From Boesenbergia rotunda (taxonomy: Eukaryota; Streptophyta; Magnoliopsida; Zingiberales; Zingiberaceae): a stretch of 64,000 bases of DNA. Location of the stretch: the NCBI GenBank assembly GCA_024364735.1, contig JAGFNQ010004749.1, positions 437,689-501,688 on the forward strand. Reading direction: 5' to 3'. Numbering within the stretch: position 1 is the stretch's first letter; every line of letters starts with the position of its first letter. This document shows positions 23,211 to 33,590 of this stretch, one piece after another. The translations under genes were made by a program, and so were the position numbers. The notes below the pieces were generated by a model. The model ran no database searches, was not told the origin of the DNA, and saw nothing but the letters and a program-made list of their open reading frames with translations.

Positions 23211-25270
23211 GCCGTCCGATTCAAGAGCGGCTAGATCTGAGCCATCTGGGATGATCTGAAGCAATCCAAGCTAGGGCTAGGGTTGATCAAGTACCCTGAT
23301 CATGATATGAAGGTTTCACCACAATCAGAGCTCAATCAACCGTTGGATCAAGCTTGGAGGGCTCTAGATCATCCATTCAAAGTTTAGCTTGATCTGGACC
23401 ATCCGTTGCAAATCTAGAGGATCCGAGCTACCACGAGGCAGATCCTGACCCCAGATCATCATCATCAAAGTTTGGCTCAAATCAGACCAAGATCAGCCAT
23501 TGGATTGAAGTGGATCAATCATAGTCGTCCATTGGTTCCTATTTAATCAAAATTGTCGCAGCTTCTTCCCTTTGTCGCGTCTTCAGAGTTCTTCGCCGCA
23601 ATTCCCGTTCTTCGTTTTTCTTCAGTTCATAGCCAGTTTCTTTGAATTCAAGGCGCGTCCACTCGATTTCTTGCTGATTTCTCGTACTAGGTCATTGGGG
23701 TGACCATCAGTTTTGTTTCCGGATCGAAATCGCCAAGACAGAGTTTGTGAGAGGTTCTACAGCTCTGTCAATTTACACCCTTCGGATCGGCTGTGCTCTA
23801 CCACGTCCACCTGAGCTATCCAGAGGAGTTCCCTGAGTAGTTGTGATCATCATCCACTCACCATTCACGCAGACACAACTAAAGTGAAGAATTCGTATGG
23901 AAAATTCAGAAATGGGCAGTTCGAACTGTATTCAATCGCGGATGAAGTTTTCCCCATGATTTGCTGAGCTTGCGGGTCCGAGGCTCTCCCTTGCTTGACA
24001 ACCAAGGAGTATCTGAGCTCTGGAAGGAATCGAGGAGTAGTTTAGATGATAATTTTCATTGTTTTGCTGTAGATTTCATTTCAGCCGAATTCCACTCTGT
24101 TTTCTGAAATTTTCTGTAGTAGCAACTGTCGAGTTTGAATTTCTGAGTTGTTTAACTTAATTAGGTTTTAATTCTTAGAGATAATTAGTTTAAGAGCTTA
24201 TTTAGGTGACAATTAGATTAAATTTCATATTAGTGCTTTAATTGTGCTTGCGTATCAGTTTAGCTGTGGTGTGCCATTGGTTTATGCATTTCTTTCAGTC
24301 TGAGTTTATTTCAGATTGTTGCTTTCTGAGTTATCTCCTAGCTGTTTAGTTGTTAAACTTTGATCTAGCATTAGATAGGTAGTATGTTTAGTTAAGATAG
24401 CACTCAAATTTAGCTAGGTTGCAATTCCATTCCTTGCGTGCCACTTAACTTCTTGCGTGCCATTTTAATTCTGCCCACTCAAATTTTGTTCTGAATTTTC
24501 CAGCTGTTGTTGGAGAATCTTTGTTAGGTAAATACTAGACATTTTGGCTTAGTTCATCTGGTTTTTCGAGCAGTGTATCAAGCTGATTTTGCTTGTGTTT
24601 TGAGCCCCAACCTTGTGCTGAAATTCTGAAAACCAAATTCCAATTTCTGAACTTCCATTTCCAATTTTGCTTCTCTTCTCAAGTCTGAATTCAGTTTCAA
24701 TTCTCAGTGGTATGCCACATGCTTTTGATCTATTTGAATCTGAATTTAACTTGTCATTTGTGGAATCTGATTGAGTAGAAAGCAATAATTTTTGCCTAGA
24801 GCAATTTCTGAATTTTGCATGTGTTTCCTTGTGTAGAGCTAGTTTGTTTTCGAAAACTCCATCCTTGCTTTTATTTCATTGCATAGCATTCCATTTTGTG
24901 TTTGAAATCAGAAAACAGTTATAAAAAAAAAAATTGTAAGTGTTTTGATTAGGTTTTCCCTTAGTTGAGTTTTTTTTTGTTCCATTTTTCTTGTTTAGTT
25001 TATTAAATCAAGGTTTCTAATTTTCCATTGCAATTCCATTTTCAATTACAAACCCAAATCCGTTTACTTGTTCGAAACCCAAAAAAAATGACACATTCTA
25101 TAAATTTTAATCAAGCACTTCAACTAGTCCCTGAGAAAAATACGACCTGTGGCCCCTATATTACATTTTCATATTTTTAATTGTAAAAGGGTTTCCAGCA
25201 TTTCATTGATATTTAAATCTGATGAGCCCACTTTCGTGACAATTTAATTTAGTATAATTTGGGCTTGTCA
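23211..25270 (+). repeat. Athila-2 5' LTR (left-truncated)
   Basis: Matches 42872-44948 of the 3' LTR; roughly the first 269 bp are missing at the N. It ends TTTGGGCTTGTCA. Confidence 0.9.
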
Positions 25271-25276
25271 AATTTT

Positions 25277-25294
25277 TGGCGCCGTTGCCGGGGA
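25277..25294 (+). promoter_or_regulatory. Athila-2 primer-binding site (Asp tRNA type)
   Basis: TGGCGCCGTTGCCGGGGA six bases downstream of the LTR end, identical to that of Athila-1. Confidence 0.9.
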
Positions 25295-25438
25295 GCTGTT
25301 AGTTAAATTGTTTAATTTCTGCTTGTGCATTTATTTCATATCATTCTTTACTTACTTTTGTGCTTATTGCCATATCTTTTGATTTGATTTTATTTGTTTT
25401 ATCTTTTTATCCACTTTTACTGCAATTTGTTTGATTTT

Positions 25439-27250
25439 ATGACCAGGTCTTTAAGTGCTGAATTAGAAGATTTTGATCCTGAGATTGAGAGGACTTTCAG
25501 AGTCAGGAGGAGCCAGGCCATTCATTCTGGGACTACAGATATCCCTCCTATTCAGATTATCAGCACTCACTCAGGCATTGATATGGCAGACCACCAGAGA
25601 ACCATGAAGGAGCTTGCAGCACCTGACGCTGCATTTCAGTACTCCAGCATAGCTTATCCAGAGCTGGGGGAAAGTTTTGAGTTAAGATCGGGACTTATCA
25701 ATTTGTTGCCAAAGTTTCAGGGTTTATCTGGGGAGGATCCAAACAGACACTTGCACGAATTCCATGTGGTGTGCTCTACTATGAAGCCTCATGGCATTTC
25801 TGAAGAAGACATCAAGCTGAGAGCTTTCCCCTTCACATTGACAGGAGCAGCCAAAGACTGGTTCTATTATCTGCCTACAGGACATGTGTCTAGTTGGATC
25901 GCCATGAAGAAGGCATTTCTGGAGAAGTATTTCCCAGCTTCCCGCACAGCTATAATCAGAAAAAGTATCTGTGGGATTCAGCAAGTGGTGGGCGAAACAC
26001 TATATGATTACTGGGAAAGATTTAACAAGTTGTGTTCAAGTTGCCCCCAGCATCAAATCAGTGAGCAATTATTGATTCAATATTTTTATGAGGGACTGTT
26101 GCAGATGGATAGAGTCCTGATAGATGCTGCAGCTGGAGGGGCCCTAGTGAACAAGTCACTAATGCAAGCTAGGGAGTTAATTTCTAATATGGCTGAGAAT
26201 TCCCAACAATTTGGAGGCAGAGCCTTGACCACCAGAGGAGTGGGTGAAATTCAGGGAGTTCCTACTGATCAGAAGGAGGTTAAGAATGCATTGATGGAGC
26301 TCACCTCAGCTTTTAAGCAAATGGAATTAAAAATGGACAGACTTAGTTCTACTCCTTCAGTACCTCCACCTTCTAGTCAAGTGATAAGTGTGTGTGGCAT
26401 TTGCTCTAGTCTAGAGCACACTTCAGACTCATGCCCCACCCTCCAACAGGATGAGACAGTAGCGGCCTTAGTGAGAGGACAATTCCAAGCAAGAAACAAT
26501 CCATATTCCTCTACTTATAACCCCGGTTGGAGGAATCATCCTAACTTGAGGTATGGGAATGCTTTCTGCCAACAAGAGCCTCAAAATCAGTCTTCACAGC
26601 AGCCTCAATCGAACTTCCAGCAGCCTCAACAACCTCAAAACAATCAGCCAACTTTTCAGCAATCAAATCAAAATTTTCAGCCTCCGTTTCAACCTAATTC
26701 TCAACATTTTCAGCAACAATTCCAAGCATTTGAACCTCAATTCCAGCAACCTTATCAAGGGCAGCAAGGATGTCAATCATTCCCAGCTTTTCCAGCTCAA
26801 AACCAACACAATTTTCAGCCCACACAGCCCACATATCAGAATTTTCAGCCCTACAACCAAGGGTTTCAAGGTCAAAATTTTCAGCCCTCGTCACCTAATT
26901 TTCCAGCTCAAAATCAGAACTTTCAAGGCTACATTTCTCAGCAAAATTGCCCAGCATATCAAGCCTCTAATCAGCCATTTAATCAGCCCTATCAACAGCC
27001 CAATCAGTCCTCTTATCAGCCCCAACAACATGGTTTCCAACAAAATCAGCAAGCTTCACCATTTCAGCCAACTAATTCATCCTTTCAAGGTCAATCAAGG
27101 AGCTATGCTAACCACGGAGGTTATGGGAGCTCAAGTGGAGGAAACGCACAGAATCAGCAAATGATGGAGATGCTACAACAAGTTCTACAACAACAACAAC
27201 AACAACAACAACAACACAATCAAAATGTTGAGATGTTGAGAGGCAAATAG
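25439..27250 (+). pseudogene. Athila-2 gag (frameshifted at its 3' end)
   Basis: ATG 25439 opens MTRSLSAELEDF. The gag core (RAFPFTLTGAAKDWFYYLP) and CCHC knuckle (C-x2-C-x4-H-x4-C, about 26394-26435) closely match Athila-1. A Gln/Phe/Pro-rich tract spans about 26560-27220, ending in a CAA trinucleotide run. A tandem duplication of ATGTTGAG at about 27229-27244 shifts the frame by two bases and gives a stop at 27248-27250. The sense reading continues in another frame at once. Confidence 0.9.
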
Positions 27251-28936
27251 GGCAATTGGCGAGTGGAATTAACCAAAATCAAGCCCAAGGATCAAATCAA
27301 CTTCCTTCCCAAACTGTTCCTAATCCCAAGGGAAATGTGAGCGCTATAACTTTGAGAAGTGGGAAGGTTACAACATCTCCTAAGAGTCCAAGAGCAGAAT
27401 TTTCAGGAAACCGGACAGCTTCTCCAATTCCAGCCCAAAACCACACTGAAATGAGTTCAAATTCAGCTGATTCCAACCATAGCCCATTCCCAACTCAATC
27501 CTCAAGCAACCCTCCAAATTTGGTGGCAAACGGAGAAGAAAACAGTGCCGAGGCCGATTTTACAGCAGCCACTTCGCAGGGGACAGCACAGCAGAATTCA
27601 GCATCTACCTCCTTACCTCCGGCCAAAGTTGATGACTTTAGGGTTCCTTTACCCTTTCCACAGCAGAGAACACATGCCAAAAAGCAAATGGAGGAAGAGA
27701 AAGCCAAGGAATTCAATGAGTTAGTGGAGCTATTTAGCAAGGTGGAGATCAATGTACCTTTGTTGACCATGATCAAGCAGATTCCCAAGTATGCTAAGTT
27801 TTTGAAGGATCTTTGTATTCATAAAAAGAAACTCAAGGAAAATGAATTGGTCAGCTTTGGGAAGAACATCTCAGCACTTATCCACACTATTCCTCAGAAG
27901 TGCGAAGACCCAGGGGTATTATCTGTTTCTTGTGAGATAGGGAGCACCATATTCCAGGACGCTATGTTAGATCTAGGAGCTTCTATAAATGTGATGCCCA
28001 GGTCAGTTTTTCAGATGCTTGGCATAGGCCCTTTACAGCCCACTGGCGTGGTGATACAGCTAGCAGACAGGAGTCAGACCCACCCAGCTGGTATGATTGA
28101 AGATGTTTTGGTGAAGGTAAAGGAGCTGATATTTCCTGCTGATTTCTATATTTTGGATATGGAGGGAGATTACTTGGCACACCGATCTCCACTTATCTTA
28201 GGCAGGCCTTTTCTGAAGACGGCCAGAACGAAGATTGATGTACATGCCGGGACACTTTCTATGGAAATTGGAGACACGGTGGTACAGTTCAGCCTTTTCG
28301 ATACTATGAAGCATCCGAGAGAGGATCACTCTATCATGAGCATGGATATTTTAGAGGAGCTGGCACAGACAGAGTTAGAGGCTGAGGGATTTCTTGAGAA
28401 TTTTTCTGGGGGAGCTATTGATTCAGAGGAGGCTGAGAGAGTATTGACTGCAGATACTGAGGATTTTACAGAAGACATTTCAGACACACTTCCAGCTGGA
28501 GAGATTTTTCTAGGTGTAGGGGATTGCTCAGAGCCCCAAGGATCACCTAGTTTTACTGATATTCAGAGTGTAGGAGATTGCACTAAGCCCCAGGGACCAC
28601 TTATTTTTACTGAAGAGGACCAAAGTGAATTGAAGCCATTACCAGGTCACTTGAAGTATGCATACTTAGGAGAGAAGCAGACTTTTCCTGTTATTATTGC
28701 ACAGCATTTGGAGTCAGAACAAGAAGAGAAATTACTGCAAGTCCTGAGGCACTACAAAAAGGCGATTGGGTGGACTTTATCAGATATACAAGGTATCAGC
28801 CCAGCTATCTGCATGCACAGGATATTTTTGGAAGATAATATCAAACCAGTGAGGCAACCACAAAGGAGACTCAACCCACTTATATTGGATGTTGTGAAGA
28901 AAGAGGTGACTAGACTTCTACAGGCAGGTATCATTT
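27251..28936 (+). pseudogene. Athila-2 protease and start of RT (cut by element E)
   Basis: Continues the gag-pro frame after the 8-bp duplication. It contains the conserved gag/protease linker, the MLDLGASINVMPR active-site motif (Asp codon at 27970), the PLILGRPFL motif, VGDC repeats as in Athila-1, and then the start of RT (GWTLSDIQGISPAICMHRI). Unlike Athila-1 it leads straight into RT. It ends at 28936, where E is inserted between target copies CATTT (28932-28936) and CATTT (36433-36437). Confidence 0.9.
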
Positions 28937-29420
28937 TGTAGGACCGGTGCCGTCGATAGAGGGGGGGTGAATATCGATCGTGAAAACTTTCGTAAATCTT
29001 TCGTAAGACTTCTGGACTCAGAGCGTTAGTGCAGCGGAAACATAAAAATAAAATAAGAGAAAGCAAAACAGGGGACACGGCAGGTTTATTTACTTGGTTC
29101 CCAACCCCCCAGGGTCAGTACGTCCAAGGCCTATGTACTCGGCGTTGAGTCCACTAATAGTCTCCTTTCCGGAATTTCTGGAGGTGGAGAAACCCGACTT
29201 ACAGTCCAATATTACAAGCAATAATATAGAAAATGAATACTGTAAATTAATTGCAAACTAAACATAAAATATGAAGCTCGGCCGATCTGGACCTCCGAAG
29301 TGCCGCGCACTTCCTCCTGGAGCCTCCCGGTCGCAGAACATCGTCTTTAGCACGTTGTCGTCAGTCGGAATGATCAGATTTGCAGTTAGGAAGTGTGTTC
29401 GAAGAAGAGGGGTCGAAGCC

Positions 29421-29430
29421 CCTTTTATAG
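29421..29430 (-). promoter_or_regulatory. TATA box of element E LTR
   Basis: CTATAAAAGG on the minus strand, directly after the GGGCGCC array. The same arrangement is at 35298-35307 in the other LTR and before the accessory gene of element C. Confidence 0.65.
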
Positions 29431-29437
29431 CCCTCCT

Positions 29438-29730
29438 AGGGGCGCCCTGGTCGACGGGGGCGCCCCGGAAGACTCGGTCAACACTTATCCTTGCGCCTAC
29501 CTCGCCGCGGGAGATAAGACTGTTGACCAGGGCGCCCCGAACATCCCGGGCGCCCTTCTGAGCGCTTATCTTCATTTAGAACGCGAAACAGCACAAACAG
29601 GGTTGACCCGGGCGCCCCGGATGTTCCGGGCGCCCCGGTTGACTCCTTTTGACTGCATCACGAAGCTGCTCTCTTAGCTCCCTGTTTAGCACTGACTGGG
29701 GGGCGCTCCCCTTGCTGGGGGCGCCCCCAA
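29438..29730 (-). repeat. GGGCGCCC box array, element E left LTR
   Basis: Eight GGGGCGCCCC-like self-complementary boxes in 290 bp, several paired as CCGGGCGCCCCGG. They lie immediately upstream of the TATA box. The copy at 35315-35608 is almost the same. Confidence 0.8.
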
Positions 29731-30095
29731 CACAGGGGCAGCACCCTGAATTAACACTGCAAGGCTTGCTTTGTCTCCGGTTCTTGTTACCTGCAAGATA
29801 CACAAACACAAAGCATACATGCATGAAAAATGAAGCCTAAGGACATGGTTCTGACTTCGGATTTGCACAAAACCCTAGGTCGAACCGGCACGAGTTCCCA
29901 CCCCCGGGAACACGCCCTTCACCTACTCCTTTCAGGAGACGGTTGCCACCCAGTCCTTCAGGTGGACTTTTACTTAGCTTCCGATACTCTCCGATACTCT
30001 CGGACCTCGAGACGCCCAAACCCTGACCCGTCTCTACTCCTGTCCTTAGTCATCGCTCACCTAAGTTGCTCAGTCCCTTAGACCAAGACTTTATT

Positions 30096-30436
30096 CCCCA
30101 GCAGCCCTTCGCCAGGTGCCTAGCGGCCCTTCGCTAGGTCTTCTATGCCTTGTAGTCCTTCACTAGGTGCCTAGCAGCCCTTCGCTAGGTCTTAGGGTTA
30201 CGATACCTAGCAGCCCTTCACTAGGTGCCTAGCAGCCCTTCGCTAGGTCTTTTGGTTATGATACCTAGCATCCCTTCGCTAGGTGCCTAGCAGCCCGTTG
30301 CTAGGACTTGTTCCCCTGACATCCCTTCGTCAGGTGCCTAGCAACCCTTTGCTAGGTCTTTTCTTTCTGGCAGCCCTTCGCCAGAGCCTAGCGGCCCTTC
30401 GCTAGGTCTTAGGGTTTCCATGCCTAGCTTAACTAG
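30096..30436 (-). repeat. Hairpin array with covarying stems, element E left LTR
   Basis: About fifteen hairpins with a fixed loop (AGCCCTTC-like on the plus strand) and stems that change together: CCTAGC/GCTAGG, CTGGC/GCCAG (30367-30384), CCTGAC/GTCAGG (30315-30334). The copy in the right LTR is 35963-36304. Confidence 0.82.
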
Positions 30437-30565
30437 GACTTTTCTCAGGCTTAGGTTACTTCTCCTTAGCTCCCCTTTGTCTGTTCAACATATTACTGAC
30501 TTAAGTACATTGTCAAACATTAAAACACATAAAGGAGAACATCATTGATGCAACTTGCACCAACA

Positions 30566-30580
30566 ATCTCCCCCTTTTTG
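30566..30580 (-). promoter_or_regulatory. Element E polypurine tract
   Basis: On the minus strand CAAAAAGGGGGAGAT directly precedes the TGTTGG start of the 3' LTR. Four more G-rich copies lie further inside at about 30705, 31443, 31586 and 31821. Confidence 0.85.
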
Positions 30581-32198
30581 ATGTTTGACAATAACTTAAG
30601 TTAGATTGGTTTAAGGGGCTAAATTGCTATCCTTGGGATAAAAGGTATAGGTTTTTGGGAGAGTAAAAAATATTCTAACTGAAAAAAAATCTAACTTAAG
30701 CACTCTCTCCCCCTTTGTCATGCATCAAAAAGATATAAACTTGCATCAACAATGAAAAACCTTTGAATTTTTGTTTTGAAAATACTTAGTGCAATTTTGT
30801 TTTTTAAAAAAATTACATAAATTTGAAAATGCTCTAGGTTTAAAGTATAAATACTTTGAAAAGATGATTTGTAAGGAGTGCAAGTACTTTTAAAAGATTA
30901 TTTAAATCTCTTTTTGAAAGAATATAAGTATATTTTTTTTGAGAAATTAAGTACTTAACAATACATTTGAAAATATTTTTTTTTAAAATTAAGAATATTG
31001 GTTTTGAAAGACATAAGTATTTTTTTTTTTTTTGAAAATATTTTACTTGATTGAGTTTCTTTTCCAGTCTGACACTATCCTAGGAAACCTTGTTGACCAC
31101 AAGGGCATTTCCTAAGTGTCCTGGAAAGTTTTCAAACAAGTAAATATTATTAAAAATTTTAAGAAAAATGATAATATTTCACAAAGTATGTGCTGAAAAA
31201 CTGTGTGAATTTTGAAGATCTAATATTTTACTTAACTTGGTCTATTTTCCAGTCTGACACTATCCTAGGAAACCTTGTTGACCACAAGGACATTTCCTAA
31301 GTGTCCTGGGAATTTTCCAACCTAAGTAACTATTATTTCAAAATCATTTCATAAGTCACACAAATTTTAACAAGTGGTATTTTGAAAAACATAGATTTTT
31401 AGTATTTTAAAAGCATGTAATTGAATAATTCTTTTAATTTGACCTCCCCCTAAACTTGACTCAGTCCTGGGAAGCTTGTTGACCACAAGTACTCTTCCTT
31501 TGAGTCTTAAGGTTAGATTCAAATCAAAGGAATTTTCTAATAATAAAAAATAGTTTAAGACTTTGAAAAAAATATTTGACTCAAACTCCCCCTAAATCTG
31601 ACACATCCTCGGAGTCTTTTTTAGATTATGAAGTGGACCTTCCTCTGTGTCTTTAGGGTTTATCAGAATCAAAAGAACAGGTAAACATTTGATTTTTGCA
31701 ATAGGTAAAATCTTTGTCGAAGAGCCACAAGTGATAATGATTAAAGCATGATTTTCGAAAAGATATTTTCAAATAATAGTAATGTTTTTTTAAAGTGCAG
31801 TTTGAAAAATATGAAAAGCACTCCCCCTGTATTAATGTCGTTTGACTCTATCTAAGTGCCCTAAGGAACTTTAGTGTTGTCCTAAGAGGCTTGTGTCTAA
31901 TTGCGTGAGTCAATCAATTTTTGGAAAACAATATACCTTTTTGAAAAATGTGTAATATATATAATCAATCAGACAAGCATGAATTCCATAAAAACATTAT
32001 TATGTTAAAGCTCTATTTTGAAAAATATATTTTTAGGAAAATATTCTAACAATTTTGAAAAACAATTTTGAAAAATATTTTTCAATTCATTAGTCCTTAA
32101 CATCTCACCCATTTTAGATGTATCAATACAACAAGCATGATTGCCTTATAGGTGTATTGTGAGATGCTTGAATCATTTTCCATTATTAAATCTAATTG
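30581..32198 (-). other. Element E 3' non-coding region
   Basis: 1.6 kb with no gene. It is AT-rich with many TTTGAAAA words and holds the PPT-hairpin modules listed separately. Confidence 0.7.
31071..31913 (-). repeat. Five PPT-associated hairpins in element E
   Basis: Five inverted repeats at 31071-31120, 31256-31305, 31458-31506, 31600-31651 and 31842-31913. Outer stems are GACACT/AGTGTC (twice), GACTCA/TGAGTC, GACACA/TGTGTC and TTGACTC/GAGTCAA. In the first three, inner stems GGAA/TTCC and CTTG/CAAG enclose TTGACCA. The last three are each adjacent to a CTCCCCCT block, a polypurine tract on the minus strand. Confidence 0.78.
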
Positions 32199-32522
32199 AA
32201 ATTTGTGTTAGATTCGAATTTGACAAAAGATAATTTGAATTTGTATTTCAGAAATTGGCTTCCAGGTCTTGGCGAGGCACTAGGCCTTCTTTGGCCGAAG
32301 CCTTATGGGATCATCCACCCTTTCCTTGACAAAGCCTTTTAATGAAATTTCATTTTCAAATTAAATTAGGTCATTTTCTGGTCTAACTAGCTTGGGTCTT
32401 GGATCGGTAGCTTCGGCTGGTTTCACCAGTCTAAAGAGACCAAGTAGACTTGATCTTATTAGAGTTGGTTTCCCCAACGTACTATCATCTCACCTCCTCC
32501 CAATACTATGTTGCCAAATTTC
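32199..32522 (-). repeat. 0.32-kb block shared by elements E and C (E copy)
   Basis: Nearly identical to 52581-52907, with only a handful of differences by eye, although the surrounding sequence and LTRs of E and C are strongly diverged. In both elements it lies 3' of the gag-like ORF. On the minus strand no frame is open through it. Confidence 0.88.
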
Positions 32523-32814
32523 AATTATCTTTTTCTTATGACCTTTCTAAATTATGCATAAAAATTAAATATGAATGACATGTCATATATTTTAAAGGAA
32601 AATAGCAAATGCATGGCATGACAATTATGCATGAGTCAAACAAGTCAAGACATTTTATTTTTGTTTCTAAGAATGTATCAAATTCTCGATTTGATACATA
32701 TCGTGTGAACCTGCGAATATGTCAACCCACTTTGACATATTTGATTTTATTGATTTAATTGTTGCGGTTTTGGTAAGGTTTTAGTTTGGTTCAGGTTTAA
32801 GTGATTTAAGATTG

Positions 32815-33295
32815 GATTAATTAAGATTTATCTGAACTAATTAAGATTTAAACGATTTAATTTGATTAATTAAGGTTTAATTGATTTAATTGAATTAATT
32901 AAGATTTATTTGAATTAATTAAGATTTAATTTGATTTAATTTAATTAAGATTTAATTTGAATTTAATTAAGATTTAATTTAATTTAATTAAGATTTAATT
33001 TAATTTAATTAAGATTTAATTTAATTTAATTTAATTAAGATTTATTTTGTATTAAGATTTAATTTAATTTAGTTATGATTTAATTTAATTTAATTTAATT
33101 AAGATTTATTTTGTATTTAATTAAGATTTAATTTAATTTAATTAAGATTTAATTTAAATTTAATTAAGATTTAATTTAATTTAATTTAATTAAGATTTAT
33201 TTTGTATTAAGATTTAATTTAATTTAATTAAGATTTAATTTAAATTTAATTAAGATTTAATTTAATTTAATTTAATTAAGATTTATTTTGTATTT
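32815..33295. repeat. AT-rich tandem array (TTAATTAAGATTTAA type)
   Basis: About 0.5 kb of degenerate tandem units built from TTAATTAAGATTTAATTT and TTTATTTTGTATTAAG. Almost no G or C except in AAGATT. It lies 3' of the ORF of element E. Confidence 0.85.
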
Positions 33296-33590
33296 ATTCG
33301 AAGATAATTAAGGTTTAATTTAAGTTTTAATTAGGATTTAATTTGAATTAATTCGAAGATAATTAAGTTTTAATTTAAGTTTTAATTAGGATTTAATTTG
33401 AATTAATTCGAAGTTAATTAAGGTTTAATTTAAGTTTTAATTAGGATTTAATTTGAATTAATTCGAAATTAATTAAGGTTTAATTTAAGTTTTAATTAGG
33501 ATTTAATTTGAATTAATTCGAAGTTAATTAAGGTTTAATTTAAGTTTTAATTAGGATTTAATTTGAATTAATTCGAAATTAATTAAGGTT
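33296..33590. repeat. 55-bp tandem repeat, about 5 copies
   Basis: Units of 55 bp contain GAATTAATTCGAAGTTAATT then AAGGTTTAATTTAAG then TTTTAATTAGGATTTAATTT. They differ only at a few positions, so the array is young. It abuts the 3' end of the gag-like ORF of E. Confidence 0.88.

Larger units (their letters stand above)
28937..30565 (-). repeat. Element E 3' LTR (left copy)
   Basis: 1629-bp LTR. On the plus strand it runs TGTAGGACCGG..GCACCAACA. On the minus strand, in order: CCTAGC-type hairpin array (30436-30096), GGGCGCC box array (29730-29438), TATA box CTATAAAAGG (29430-29421), then a transcribed part ending in a C-rich TTCACCCCCCCTC stretch close to the 3' end. Confidence 0.93.

Noticed and set aside
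29271..29868. Several overlapping 60-105 residue frames on both strands, repeated at 35148-35745
   Set aside because: They lie in the LTR of E and are kept open by GC-rich palindrome boxes. No frame looks protein-like and they recur only because the LTR is repeated.
30096..30436. CRISPR-like regular repeats
   Set aside because: Spacers are not unique or equal in length, units are imperfect hairpins, and the setting is a plant LTR.
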